Under the pieces are notes generated by a model. The model saw only the letters and a list, made by a program, of their open reading frames with translations, had not been told where the DNA came from and searched no databases. From contig CADDZD010000004.1 of the NCBI GenBank assembly GCA_902812385.1, positions 1 to 64,000 on the forward strand: 64,000 bases of DNA, given 5' to 3'. Shown piece after piece: positions 53,087-63,426 of the stretch. Source of the stretch: Clostridia bacterium. Lineage in GTDB: Bacteria; Bacillota; DSM-12270; Thermacetogeniales; Thermacetogeniaceae. The position numbers and the translations under genes are program-made. Every line of letters begins with the position of its first letter. The first letter of the stretch is position 1.

Positions 53087-53111
53087 AGACAAGAGAACCG
53101 TCCCCTTGTCT
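53087..53111 (+). repeat. 25-nt REP-like palindrome, copy 3
   Basis: AGACAAG ... CTTGTCT arms around AGAACCGTCCC, followed by further half-copies (CGCTTGTCTC, TTTGTCTG) to about 53128. Confidence 0.72.
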
Positions 53112-53129
53112 CGCTTGTCTCTTTGTCTG

Positions 53130-54209
53130 TTAGACCTCTTCCTCCTGCCTGGCAGCACGGCGGTGGGTAATGCGCAGGTAGAGGGGAAGCAGGTGCTTCC
53201 AGAGGAAGTACCAGAAAGGGGAAAAGACGAGGTCGTACTCTCCGACAAACTCGGTGAACTTCGCCCCAAACCCCTTTTTGAAGCGGTACAGCCCGTGCAG
53301 GGGGTGGTTGGGGTCGTCGGTGCCCGGCACACCCCGGAAATCATAAACCGTGCAGCCCAGTGAGCGCGCCCAGCGGATCATCGTCCACTGGAGCAGGTTG
53401 TTGGGCATCACATTGCGCCACCGGTTGCTCGACGCCCCGTACAGGTACCAGACCAGGTGCCCGCAGTGAAAGGCAAGGGTTCCGGCAATCGCCTCTCCCC
53501 GATACTCCGCCAGGAAGATCCGGGCTCTGCCCCGGCTAACGAAGAGGTCCCACATCTTCTCAAAATAGCCGAAACTGCGGATCAGAAACCCGTCCCGGGC
53601 GGCAGTTTCCTTCAGGATTTCGTAAAAAATTTCAAGGTCCCGGCGATTCTCCGCAACCCTGATGGTCACCCCTTTCCGCTCGGCCAGGCGGATGTTGTAC
53701 CTGGTCTTGCCCTCCATGGCCGCCAGGAGTTCCTCCTCGGAGGGGGTGATGTCGAGGCGGAAAACAAAGCGGGGCTGCACCCCACCGAACCCGTCCTTGC
53801 CACTCCCCGGTCGGAAGCCCCTGTTTTCCAGGTTTTTTTTGTAGGCGGTATCCTCATTGGGAACGTCCGGGTCGATCTTCAAAAAGATGGCGCCGTGGGA
53901 ACGTCCCAGTTTCTTAACCTCCTGCCAGAAAAAATCCTCCCCTCCCGGATCGCATCCCTTTCCGATGACCGGCCCCCGCGGGGCATAAAAAATCGACCTG
54001 TTGAAAACCGGCAGGCGGCGTTTCAGAATGGAGATGGCAGCGATCGGAAGGCCGTCCTTTGTTACCAGCAAACGCAGGGGCTCCCACCCGGTGGCCTCTT
54101 TCAATTCGCCCCATTCGTAAGTCTGGAGGAAGTGCGGTTTAGGCGAAGAACTGATGAATTCATTGAAGAGTTCCCTATCCTTTTCCTCGATGAGATGAGC
54201 CTTGTACAA
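53130..54209 (-). CDS. FemAB-like peptidoglycan bridge-forming aminoacyltransferase
   Basis: 359 aa from TTG 54209 (SD GGGGG). Two GNAT-fold halves; FLQTYEWGELKEATGWEP at the start and GKTRYNIRLAERKGVTIR, DGFLIRSFGYF and NLLQWTMIRWARSLGCTVYDFRG are family hallmarks. Would add an amino acid to the stem peptide of lipid II from aminoacyl-tRNA. The amino acid is unknown. Next to pyrG, alr two genes away. Confidence 0.88.
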   Translation of the reverse strand: MYKAHLIEEKDRELFNEFISSSPKPHFLQTYEWGELKEATGWEPLRLLVTKDGLPIAAISILKRRLPVFNRSIFYAPRGPVIGKGCDPGGEDFFWQEVKKLGRSHGAIFLKIDPDVPNEDTAYKKNLENRGFRPGSGKDGFGGVQPRFVFRLDITPSEEELLAAMEGKTRYNIRLAERKGVTIRVAENRRDLEIFYEILKETAARDGFLIRSFGYFEKMWDLFVSRGRARIFLAEYRGEAIAGTLAFHCGHLVWYLYGASSNRWRNVMPNNLLQWTMIRWARSLGCTVYDFRGVPGTDDPNHPLHGLYRFKKGFGAKFTEFVGEYDLVFSPFWYFLWKHLLPLYLRITHRRAARQEEEV

Positions 54210-54231
54210 ATAATTTACCCCCTTGCTCGGG

Positions 54232-55893
<1,662 letters not shown>

Positions 55894-55928
55894 TCAACCC
55901 GTTCTTCACCGTTTACTACAACCATATC

Positions 55929-55959
55929 ATTCTAAAAGCTGTCTCCAGGTCTTGTCAAG
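55929..55959 (-). promoter_or_regulatory. Sigma-A promoter of pyrG
   Basis: Minus-strand TTGACA (55954-55959), 19-nt spacer counted to TAGAAT (55929-55934) as 55935-55953. Perfect -35, one mismatch at -10; spacer slightly long. About 95 nt upstream of the pyrG start. Confidence 0.6.
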
Positions 55960-55970
55960 CTGTGCAGGTA

Positions 55971-56603
55971 TCAGGCGGGATGGTCGAGCAAGATGACTTC
56001 CCGTTCCTCCGGAAGGCCTCCCGGTCCAACCCGGAGGACCTTTTCCCGGCGCACCCTGTCGAAGTAGCGGGTGAAGTCCTCCACCGGGGCGAGGTCCAAC
56101 TTTAAAGGTGGTGTTTTGTAATGCATCGGGAGGACCAGCCTCGGGTTCAGCTGCTCCACAACCCGGAACGCCCCCCGGGCGTCGATAGTATAAACCCCGC
56201 CGACCGGAATCATCAAGAGATCGATCTTTCCAATGGCCTCCACCGTTGCCGGCTCCAAAAGGTGCCCCAGATCCCCCAGATGGCAGAAGCGGATACCGTC
56301 CATCTCCCAGGCGTAGATGATATTCCTCCCGCGCTTCGCTCCTCTGACCTCGTCGTGATAAACGGAAAAACCTTCGATCCTGAGGCCCTCCACCTCGTGT
56401 ACCCCCGGCTCCCTGATGACCCGCGGGCGCCCCGGCAGAACCTGAACGGCGTTGTGGTCATAGTGGTCGTGGCTCACCGTAACGACGTCAACCACCTCCC
56501 GCGGCAAGGGGTAGCCCACCTCCTTGCCGAAGGGATCCGTCAACAACCGGACGCCGTTCCCCTCACACAGGAAACAGGCATGACCCAACCATCTGACTTC
56601 CAT
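55971..56603 (-). CDS. MBL-fold metal-dependent hydrolase (UlaG/YtkL-like)
   Basis: 210 aa. HxHxDH metal motif as SHDHYDHN, N-terminal EVRWLGHACFL and late His in LPMHYKTPP. The UlaG-like subgroup is generic; substrates are mostly unknown. Lies between pyrG and the delta-like gene, 20 nt downstream of the latter, so it is part of that small operon. Confidence 0.9.
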   Translation of the reverse strand: MEVRWLGHACFLCEGNGVRLLTDPFGKEVGYPLPREVVDVVTVSHDHYDHNAVQVLPGRPRVIREPGVHEVEGLRIEGFSVYHDEVRGAKRGRNIIYAWEMDGIRFCHLGDLGHLLEPATVEAIGKIDLLMIPVGGVYTIDARGAFRVVEQLNPRLVLPMHYKTPPLKLDLAPVEDFTRYFDRVRREKVLRVGPGGLPEEREVILLDHPA

Positions 56604-56623
56604 CAGAACCGTTCCTCCTTGAG

Positions 56624-57040
56624 TTATTCTTCACCGGAAAAATCATCCGGCTCGATAACAGGTTCTTCATCATTAATTATCTCCTCAGGCGGATAAAACT
56701 CGTCATCGCTGCCCTTCGGGGCGGTTTTCGGCGGGCTGTCATCGTATTCCACGGTCTTGTGCAGCAGCGAGAGGAGCGGCAGGCGGCGGGCACCTTTGGT
56801 GGGGGCCCAGTGGCGCAGGCCCCAGTACCCCTGGCCCATGCTGGAAAAGCGGGTATCCAGGTTTAACCAGGTGTAAAACCTGGCCTTAGCCCTGATGAGA
56901 TCCTCCTCGTCTTTGAAAAACTTAGCGGCCACCTCATCCATTAAAACCGCGTAGTGAAGGGGCTGTCCTTTATCCTTCAACAATTGGTGTACAAACTTCA
57001 GAGCCTTTATTTTTTTCTCATACTCGTCCCTTTTCTGCAT
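56624..57040 (-). CDS. rpoE: RNA polymerase delta-like (HARE-HTH) protein
   Basis: 138 aa. The N-terminal 85 residues are a winged-helix HARE-HTH domain (VHQLLKDKGQPLHYAVLMDE; ARFYTWLNLDTRFSSMGQGYW). The tail is acidic (DDEFYPPEEIINDEEPVIEP), as in delta of Bacillus, which displaces nucleic acid from RNA polymerase. Position next to argS and near pyrG is the conserved Firmicute order. The tail is shorter than in Bacillus. Confidence 0.85.
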   Translation of the reverse strand: MQKRDEYEKKIKALKFVHQLLKDKGQPLHYAVLMDEVAAKFFKDEEDLIRAKARFYTWLNLDTRFSSMGQGYWGLRHWAPTKGARRLPLLSLLHKTVEYDDSPPKTAPKGSDDEFYPPEEIINDEEPVIEPDDFSGEE

Positions 57041-57061
57041 ATCCGAATACCCCCTTCCTTT

Positions 57062-58735
57062 TCACATCCTCTCCGGGGCGGATACCCCCAGCAGCCTCAG
57101 CGTATTGCGCAAAGCTATGCGGCAGGCGTTGACGAGCACAAGCCGCGCCCGGCGCAGGTCCTCCCTTTCGTTCAGGACGCGGCAGGTGGTATAAAAGCTG
57201 TGAAAGAGTGTCGCCAGATCGTAAGCGTAAAAGGCAAGCCGGTTCGGCTCGAGATGAGTGGCGGCGAAAACCACCTCACCCGGCAGTTCGGCGATTTTTT
57301 TCAGGAGGGCAACCTCAACGGGAGTCCGGAGCAGTTCCGGTTGGACATCCCCCGACCTCGGCACCTCGGCCCCAACCTGACGCAGAATGCTGCAGATGCG
57401 GGCATGGGCGTACTGGATGTAATAAACCGGGTTTTCACTGGACTGTTCCCTGGCCAGTTCGAGATCGAAGTCCAGGTGGCTGTCCGCACTGCGCATCACA
57501 AAAAAATAGCGCGCTGCGTCCCGGCCTACCTCCTCCATCAGATCCCTGAGGGTAATGTATTCCCCGGTGCGCTTAGACATCCTTACCGGCTCGTCCCCTT
57601 TGAACAGCCGGACGAGCTGCATGATGATCACCTGCAGGCGGTCCGGGTCGAACCCCAGGGCCTGCATCGCTCCCTTCAGGCGGGCGACATGGCCGTGATG
57701 ATCCGCTCCCCAGATGTTGATCACCCGGTCAAACCCACGCTTGAACTTGTTCTCGTGATAGGCAATGTCCGCCGCAAAGTAGGTGGGGGTCCCGTTGCTC
57801 CGCAGGAGCACCTCGTCCTTTTCATCCCCGAAGAGGGTGGAACGGAACCAGAGGGCGCCTTCGGATTCATACAGGTAACCCTTTGCCTGCAGTTCCCTCA
57901 AGACCCGTTCGATATCCCCCGAATCGTGCAGGGTCTGCTCCGAGAACCAGACGTCGTACCGGACGCCGAAATCGGCCAGGTCCTTCTCCATCTGGGCGAG
58001 CTTTTCCTTCAAGGCATGTTTAACCAGGATCTCCCGCCGGAGCTTGGGATCGGTTCCCACGTACTTATCCCCTACCCGGGCAATCAGGTTCTTCATGCTC
58101 TCGACCAGGTCCTGGCCGGGATAACCGTCCTCGGGAAAAGCCACGTCGTGCCCCAACAGCTGCAGGTAGCGCGCCTCCAAGGAACGGCCAAAGGTTTCGA
58201 TCTGGTTTCCGGCATCGTTGATGTAGAACTCCCGGGTCACATCATAACCCGCGGCGGAAAGCACGTTGGCCAGGGTGTCGCCGAGGGCTGCGCCCCGGGC
58301 GTTTCCCATATGCAGGAGCCCGGTCGGGTTTGCGCTCACGAATTCCACCTGGACCTTTTCCCCGTTTCCTATGTTGGAAAACCCGTAGCGCTCGTCCTGG
58401 GCCTCAACTTCAGGAAGCACGTCGTAAACCCAGGAGGGATCCAGGAAAAAGTTGATAAACCCCGGCCCGGCCACTTCGACCCGTTCCACCCGGTTGCCTG
58501 TTGTGGGGAAATACTCCAGAAGGATCTGGGCGATATTGCGGGGGGGCAGCTTCGCCTGGCGGGCCAGCAGCATGGCAATGTTTGCGGCAAAATCCCCGTG
58601 TGCCTCCTCCCGCGGCACCTCAAGGGTGAAGGACGGCAGTTCTCCGTAGGTAAGCCTTCCCTCGGCCCGGGCCTTTTCCGCGGCTGCAGTCAAATCCTCT
58701 ACTATCCGCTTTTTTAAACCCTCTAAAACCCCCAT
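57062..58735 (-). CDS. argS: Arginyl-tRNA synthetase
   Basis: 557 aa. Class I motif HIGH appears as HMGN in NPTGLLHMGNARGAA; the KMSKS loop is RMSKRTGEYI. The N-terminal Add-1 domain precedes it and the DALR anticodon domain ends at LRLLGVSAPERM. Intact. ATG 58735; the gap to the histidine kinase end is 59 nt. Confidence 0.96.
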   Translation of the reverse strand: MGVLEGLKKRIVEDLTAAAEKARAEGRLTYGELPSFTLEVPREEAHGDFAANIAMLLARQAKLPPRNIAQILLEYFPTTGNRVERVEVAGPGFINFFLDPSWVYDVLPEVEAQDERYGFSNIGNGEKVQVEFVSANPTGLLHMGNARGAALGDTLANVLSAAGYDVTREFYINDAGNQIETFGRSLEARYLQLLGHDVAFPEDGYPGQDLVESMKNLIARVGDKYVGTDPKLRREILVKHALKEKLAQMEKDLADFGVRYDVWFSEQTLHDSGDIERVLRELQAKGYLYESEGALWFRSTLFGDEKDEVLLRSNGTPTYFAADIAYHENKFKRGFDRVINIWGADHHGHVARLKGAMQALGFDPDRLQVIIMQLVRLFKGDEPVRMSKRTGEYITLRDLMEEVGRDAARYFFVMRSADSHLDFDLELAREQSSENPVYYIQYAHARICSILRQVGAEVPRSGDVQPELLRTPVEVALLKKIAELPGEVVFAATHLEPNRLAFYAYDLATLFHSFYTTCRVLNEREDLRRARLVLVNACRIALRNTLRLLGVSAPERM

Positions 58736-58794
58736 CTTCGGCTCCTTTAGCTTAAAGTTTCTCCATCTTCCTATTATTCGGCTTAACAGGCCTT

Positions 58795-59901
58795 TTATGC
58801 AAGTCCCTGATCAACTAAAGAATTTGCTTGAGGAAGAAAGATAACAACTTTGCACCCCCTGTTTGGGTTATTCTCTATTTTCATGTCTCCCCCATGATTT
58901 TTAACAATCAACCGGGAAATATACAGGCCCAGCCCCGTTCCGTTTTCCTTGGTCGTAAAGAAGGGTTCAAAAGCCCTGTGGCATAGGTCCTCCGCCATTC
59001 CCGGGCCGGTATCCTCCACCTCGATCCGGAAAAGGGCGGTATCCCGTTCGGCAACGGCCCTGACCGTGATTTCTCCGCCGTCCGGCATCGCCTCGCAGGC
59101 ATTCTTAAACACATTTAACAATACCTGGTGAAACTGCTCTTCATCGAGCATAACCGCCGGAAGTTCCCCCTCGCAGGAAAAAGCGACCCGGATGCCGCGG
59201 TGTTTCGCCTCCCCCTCGATCAGTTTTATGGCACTTCCGATCACGGCACGCAGGCTGCACGACTTCCTCCGCGGAACGGCCGGCCTGGCCAGCCGGAGAA
59301 AATCGGTGATGATCGTATTTATCCTGTCCACTGCCGCCAGCATGGTGTCCACCCGGCCGGCCCGGGGTGAATCCCTTAATTCTTTCTTAAACAGCTGAAG
59401 GTATCCCCTCACTGCGGCCAGCGGATTTTTAATCTCGTGCATGGTAATGGCGCACAGCTGTCCCAAAATCGCCAGCCGCTCCGCCTTGATCACCGCCTGC
59501 TCCAGTTCCCGGCAGTACCCGGTGTCCTGGAACACGGCCATTGCCCCGGTTATCTCCCCGCGAGCGTTGCGCAGGGCGCGGATGCTCACGGAAAACCGGG
59601 AAGTATGTTTTACGCAGTTGAATTCCTGCCCGGTTTTCAAGGTCAGGAGCAAAGGATTGTTCTGGCCGCCATCCCCTTTTTCACACGGCAGTTCCCGGAA
59701 GTGCCGTCCTCTGGCCTCTCTCGCATCAATTCCCAGCCACTCCGCCAGGAGGTTATTTATCGCAATAATGTTCCCCCTCCGGTCTACGACCAGAATGCCC
59801 GCCGGAATTCCGTCCAACACATCGGTTAGCGCCGGCCCCGCTGCTTCACCTGTCGTTCCCCCTTGATCCTTCAAACAATGTCCCCCCCTCAGCATCCTCA
59901 T
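58795..59901 (-). CDS. PAS-domain sensor histidine kinase
   Basis: About 368 aa from ATG 59901; a TTG nine codons on, with a G-rich SD, is a rival start. PAS domain (ALTDVLDGIPAGILVVDRRG), HisKA with the phospho-accepting His in AITMHEIKNPLAAVRGYL, and HATPase with NVFKNACEAM (N box), DTGPGM (G1) and TTKENGTGLGLYIS (F/G2). Soluble: no membrane helix. No response regulator gene is adjacent. Last gene of the KaiC-V4R cassette; its start overlaps the winged-helix gene by 56 nt. Confidence 0.93.
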   Translation of the reverse strand: MRMLRGGHCLKDQGGTTGEAAGPALTDVLDGIPAGILVVDRRGNIIAINNLLAEWLGIDAREARGRHFRELPCEKGDGGQNNPLLLTLKTGQEFNCVKHTSRFSVSIRALRNARGEITGAMAVFQDTGYCRELEQAVIKAERLAILGQLCAITMHEIKNPLAAVRGYLQLFKKELRDSPRAGRVDTMLAAVDRINTIITDFLRLARPAVPRRKSCSLRAVIGSAIKLIEGEAKHRGIRVAFSCEGELPAVMLDEEQFHQVLLNVFKNACEAMPDGGEITVRAVAERDTALFRIEVEDTGPGMAEDLCHRAFEPFFTTKENGTGLGLYISRLIVKNHGGDMKIENNPNRGCKVVIFLPQANSLVDQGLA

Positions 59902-60151
59902 CAATACTTCGCAAACGGTAAACTGTATGGGAACCGCTCTCGATTCTTTCGAGGATTCCAATCCCGGCAAGGGCATCCGCGGCGGCAGCCACATCTTTGA
60001 GCGGCCGGTGCAGGCGCCGGGCAAATCCTGCGGCTGTATCTATGGCATGAGGGTTGGCCTGAAAAAAGGCGAGAAGATCGATCCTTACAACACTGTTTCT
60101 GACATCCCCCTTATCGTACAAATAAAAAAACTGTTCAGGCAGACGGCTCAC
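59846..60151 (-). CDS. Small winged-helix-like protein
   Basis: 101 aa from GTG 60151, whose GTGA overlaps the V4R gene stop; GGGGG SD. Residues 15-75 look like a winged helix (FARRLHRPLKDVAAAADALA; GILERIESGSHTVYRL); the tail is acidic. No family name. Coupled to V4R upstream and histidine kinase downstream, so it may be the DNA-binding output or adaptor of the cassette. Confidence 0.75.
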   Translation of the reverse strand: MSRLPEQFFYLYDKGDVRNSVVRIDLLAFFQANPHAIDTAAGFARRLHRPLKDVAAAADALAGIGILERIESGSHTVYRLRSIDEDAEGGTLFEGSRGNDR

Positions 60152-61149
60152 CAAACAACCCCCTCTTGATCAGAAGGAAATGCATGAAACTCGCAGCAAT
60201 CATCCCCCATGGAGGCGCACTTCAGCTCCTCGCAGATAATCGGGCGCTCAAGGATTACGCTCAGGTAGGCGGAGAATTTCCCCCGGAGCATGTCGCAGAC
60301 CACCCGCGGTGTCCGGTAGAGGGGGTACTCCCGGGCAATGGTTACCTCCATGGAATGATAGCACCTGATCACGGCATGCCCCTCCCCCGGATCGAGGCTG
60401 ACCAGCTCCGCCGTTCCAAGCCCCACGTTCCTGAACTCCCCGAACAGGGAGGCAAGGGCATCAAGGGGATCGGCATAGTTCTGCTTGGCATACCCGGCAA
60501 TAATCCGGGAAGAACGATACCCCGCGTCAAAAAGAACGGCCTTCATAATGTGCGGGGCATAGTCCTTGATTGCCAGGAGAATAAATGCATACATTTCCTT
60601 GGTGAAGAGGACGGCTCTTTCTCCGGCGATTTTCAAGAGTTCCCCTTCACGGGTAACCGTCTCCGTTTTCAGCCGAAGTTTCGCGGGAAATATCCTTCCC
60701 CGACAGGTACCGGCGCCTGCATCGATCTCCACCGAGGTGGAGTACTCCACCCCCAGAGCCTGCTTCAGGGCGGCCTGCAGCGCCCCAAGACGGGGGCAGT
60801 AAAAGAACAGCCCCTCCTCTCCCGCTCCCTGGCAGAAATCCTGGTAGACACACCGCTCCCTCTCCAGGGTGACGAAGACGTTTTCCCCCTCCTCCTCCAG
60901 CCGGTAGTCGCCGGCGTCAAGGATACCCGCCCGGTCAAGAATGCTCAAATAAGATTTGCAGATGGCGGCGGGATGCCCCGCCTGAAGCTCAATCCCCTCC
61001 CCGAACTCCTGCAGAACCTGTTGCCCAACGCCCCGGGTTACTTCCTCAAGCCAGTACCTTCCGCTGAAAGGAAGTTTGCCGGCGGTCTTACTCAGGCTCA
61101 AATAAAGATAGTTCAATATCTTCCGGTAGACCTCTGCACTTTCGTCCAA
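60148..61149 (-). CDS. V4R-domain protein
   Basis: 333 aa from TTG 61149 (GGAGG, 8 nt). The C-terminal 70 residues carry the V4R (4-vinyl reductase) domain, ending ERPIICEELKCASMGDDCCE, whose Cys cluster can hold zinc or heme-like ligands. The N-terminal 250 residues have a Cys-rich patch (RERCVYQDFCQGAGEEGLFF) and no recognised domain. V4R domains act as small-molecule sensors in XylR/DmpR-type regulators. Here the partner ATPases are KaiC-like. Confidence 0.85.
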   Translation of the reverse strand: MDESAEVYRKILNYLYLSLSKTAGKLPFSGRYWLEEVTRGVGQQVLQEFGEGIELQAGHPAAICKSYLSILDRAGILDAGDYRLEEEGENVFVTLERERCVYQDFCQGAGEEGLFFYCPRLGALQAALKQALGVEYSTSVEIDAGAGTCRGRIFPAKLRLKTETVTREGELLKIAGERAVLFTKEMYAFILLAIKDYAPHIMKAVLFDAGYRSSRIIAGYAKQNYADPLDALASLFGEFRNVGLGTAELVSLDPGEGHAVIRCYHSMEVTIAREYPLYRTPRVVCDMLRGKFSAYLSVILERPIICEELKCASMGDDCCEFHAFPSDQEGVVW

Positions 61150-61152
61150 TCT

Positions 61153-61869
61153 CTACACCTCCGACTCCGGGGCCAGAATAATTCCGAAAACAGGGCTGAT
61201 GCCGAACATGTAAGGCGCGGCGCTGAATTTCCCGCTCCTGACCTTGCCCACCTGAAGAATCCGGACCGGCCGGTTTTCAGAGGCCCCGAACTTCATCCGC
61301 ACGATCACGTTGTAAAGGTGGCTGGCAACGGTCATCACCCTTCCGTCCAGCACTCCGTCCACAAATACGTCCAGGGCGAGAATCCCGTGTTTCCGCAGGT
61401 ATTTGAGGCGGGTGCGGTGGAACTCCATGACCTCTGTGGAATCAAGGGGAGTAAACAGGGTGCTCAAACTGTCCACGACCAGACGGATGCGCCTGCCCTC
61501 AAAGCGCTTGACCAGCTCCCGCTCAAGGGCGAAGTATTTATCGAGGTTGTGCTGGTCGGCGATGTGGTATTTTTCCGGGCTTGCCTCCTCCTCATAGGCG
61601 TCGACAAAGACTAATCGCCCGGCCTCCTCGTAGGCCCTGGTCCCCACCTTGAATCCCCCCAGGTGACGGCGCATTACATCAGGGGGCTCGTCGCATGCCA
61701 CGTAAATGCAGACATCCCCGCACCGGAGCCCCTCCTTGATAAATTCCCCGGCCAGCACCGTTTTCCCAATGCCGGTGTCGCCGTGGACCATGATCTGCGA
61801 ACCGTAAACCATACCCTGGGAAATGATCCGGTCGAGCCCTTCGACTCCAAAATAAGCCAGTGTGCTCAC
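61153..61869 (-). CDS. KaiC/RAD55-type ATPase, single domain
   Basis: 238 aa from GTG 61869. RecA fold with Walker A HGDTGIGKT, FVDAYEEEASPEKY and Walker B LVVDSLSTLF. The acidic pair of KaiC appears as VACDEPPDVM. The TAG of the upstream double-domain gene directly precedes it. Family members act in clock-like or signalling complexes as hexamers; whether this one self-phosphorylates is not readable. Confidence 0.88.
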   Translation of the reverse strand: MSTLAYFGVEGLDRIISQGMVYGSQIMVHGDTGIGKTVLAGEFIKEGLRCGDVCIYVACDEPPDVMRRHLGGFKVGTRAYEEAGRLVFVDAYEEEASPEKYHIADQHNLDKYFALERELVKRFEGRRIRLVVDSLSTLFTPLDSTEVMEFHRTRLKYLRKHGILALDVFVDGVLDGRVMTVASHLYNVIVRMKFGASENRPVRILQVGKVRSGKFSAAPYMFGISPVFGIILAPESEV

Positions 61870-63255
61870 CTAACACCCTCCTATCCTGGGGAATACCTGA
61901 ATACCGGTTCTCGTAATTTCCATGAGATGATTACCGGTGACATGGCTTACCCCTCGCATCTTATACAGTTCCAGGTGCCTGATGCGCCTGTTGTGAACCA
62001 GGGTCGACCTGAGCAGTATGCTGCCCTGGGCGAGAGCCTGCACAATATCCAGTTGCTGCCCCGCAAATTCACCGCCGGTCGGGTATAAAAAGAGCGTCGT
62101 GCACCCCAGATTGTTGAGGTAGCTGATCATGTAAAAGGCCTTTTCCCGCAGCTGAACGGTGTCGTACAGGCGTGCAATGAGGTCGGGCAGGGAATCGATG
62201 ACAACCCGGCGGATCTGGTTTTGCCTGACGTAATTCCCCAGCGAGAAGATGAACTCGTCGATCTCCACATCCACCAGCGGCCGGTAATACACCTGCACCA
62301 TACCCTGGCGGGCCAGGCCGGCCAGGTCCCAGTCAAATGTAGCGGCGTGAGAGAAAATTTTTTCGGGAGTTTCATCAAGGGAAACAAAAAGGCCCTTCTC
62401 CCGGTAGAGGAGCGCCCCCCTCACCAGATACTCCAGCCCAAGGACGGTTTTGCCCGTCCCGGCCTCCCCTGCCACCACAACGCTCGACCCCCGCGGGATT
62501 CCACCCTGCAGGAGTTCGTCCAGGCCCCGGATACCCGTTTTTAATTGACTGCCGTCCTGAAATCCGGAAGGCTCCGGGAGATGGGGCCGCAGGGAAAAAA
62601 TCCGGATTCCTTCCGGGGTGATCTGGAAACTGTGCTTTCCCGAAAGATGGGGCTGCCCCCGGCTCTTCAATATTTCTATCGCCCGCCGGCGCTGCAGCCC
62701 CCCTTTGGCGTCATAGCACAGCCGCACCACCACGTCCACCAAAAACTCCTCAAAGCTGTGGAGGTCCTCGCTTTCATGCTCCTGCTCCTGCACCAGAAAA
62801 GAGGTTAAACCGAGGCGGCGCAGGCCGTTGCAGAAGGCATAGACCCCCTTGCGCAGCTCCAGCGGGTCTTCAATCACCTGGCGAAAGTGGGACATGCTGT
62901 CGACGAGCACCCGGCGCGCCCCGATCTTCCGCACCGTTTCTTCCAGAAAATCCGATTCCGGAAGTAGCACCACCTCCGGCGACGTGCAGATCACCCGGAG
63001 CCTGTTTTCGCTTTCCAGGGCCCGCAAATCCCACCCGAAGTTCAAGGCGTCCCGGTAGAGGGACGCCGGAAACTGCTCAAAGGTCAGGAGCACGCCCGGC
63101 TCCCCCAGGTCATGGGCGCCCCGGTAGAGGAACTCCAGGCCGAGGGTCGTCTTTCCCGCCCCCGGAATCCCCTCCACAAGAACCGTACTGCCTGCAAGGA
63201 TCCCACCGAAGAAAAGCTCATCGAAACCGGAGATACCGGTACATATCCTGTTCAC
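61870..63255 (-). CDS. KaiC-like protein with two RecA domains
   Basis: 461 aa from GTG 63255, preceded by GGGGGGAGGTAAC. Two KaiC repeats: residues 1-225 with Walker A GIPGAGKTT and Walker B RRVLVDSMSHF, and 230-461 with GEAGTGKTV and RRVVIDSLPDL. Acidic residues FEQ and LDE replace the KaiC EE in each. About 60 aa shorter than cyanobacterial KaiC; the phospho Ser-Thr pair near the C-terminus is not evident. Heads the five-gene cassette. Confidence 0.9.
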   Translation of the reverse strand: MNRICTGISGFDELFFGGILAGSTVLVEGIPGAGKTTLGLEFLYRGAHDLGEPGVLLTFEQFPASLYRDALNFGWDLRALESENRLRVICTSPEVVLLPESDFLEETVRKIGARRVLVDSMSHFRQVIEDPLELRKGVYAFCNGLRRLGLTSFLVQEQEHESEDLHSFEEFLVDVVVRLCYDAKGGLQRRRAIEILKSRGQPHLSGKHSFQITPEGIRIFSLRPHLPEPSGFQDGSQLKTGIRGLDELLQGGIPRGSSVVVAGEAGTGKTVLGLEYLVRGALLYREKGLFVSLDETPEKIFSHAATFDWDLAGLARQGMVQVYYRPLVDVEIDEFIFSLGNYVRQNQIRRVVIDSLPDLIARLYDTVQLREKAFYMISYLNNLGCTTLFLYPTGGEFAGQQLDIVQALAQGSILLRSTLVHNRRIRHLELYKMRGVSHVTGNHLMEITRTGIQVFPRIGGC

Positions 63256-63283
63256 AAAGTTACCTCCCCCCCTGAAAAAAGCA

Positions 63284-63333
63284 ATAAAACATAAAACCCC
63301 CTCTTTTTCTATAACATAAACATTGAAGGGGTT
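63284..63333 (-). terminator. Hairpin between the right-edge gene and the KaiC operon
   Basis: Minus-strand AACCCC (63328-63333) and GGGGTT (63295-63300), loop 27 nt, then TTTTATGTTTTATTG. Reads as a terminator of the right-edge gene. If the promoter at 63360-63388 is real, it lies within the KaiC leader and could act as an attenuator. Confidence 0.4.
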
Positions 63334-63359
63334 CGACACAAAGCTTGTTTTTCCTTTTC

Positions 63360-63388
63360 TTTGTAATGTTCTCAAAAATTATTCTCAA
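63360..63388 (-). promoter_or_regulatory. Possible sigma-A promoter of the KaiC cassette
   Basis: Minus-strand TTGAGA (63383-63388), 17-nt spacer, TACAAA (63360-63365). Two mismatches at -10, one at -35. About 100 nt upstream of the KaiC start. Confidence 0.35.
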
Positions 63389-63426
63389 TGATGAAATTCT
63401 AGCATCATAAAACGGAAGCAAGAATA

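Larger units (their letters stand above)
52584..53129. other. 546-nt repeat-filled gap between alr and the FemAB-like gene
   Basis: No gene. Contains two partial GGTTTATCC-like pieces (about 52633 and 52663), the full nested-palindrome element copy A and a REP-like palindrome. Promoter elements for alr were not identified. Confidence 0.65.

Noticed and set aside
56954-58717. Plus-strand open frame opposite argS
   Set aside because: Shadow of a certain gene; composition typical of complement frames.
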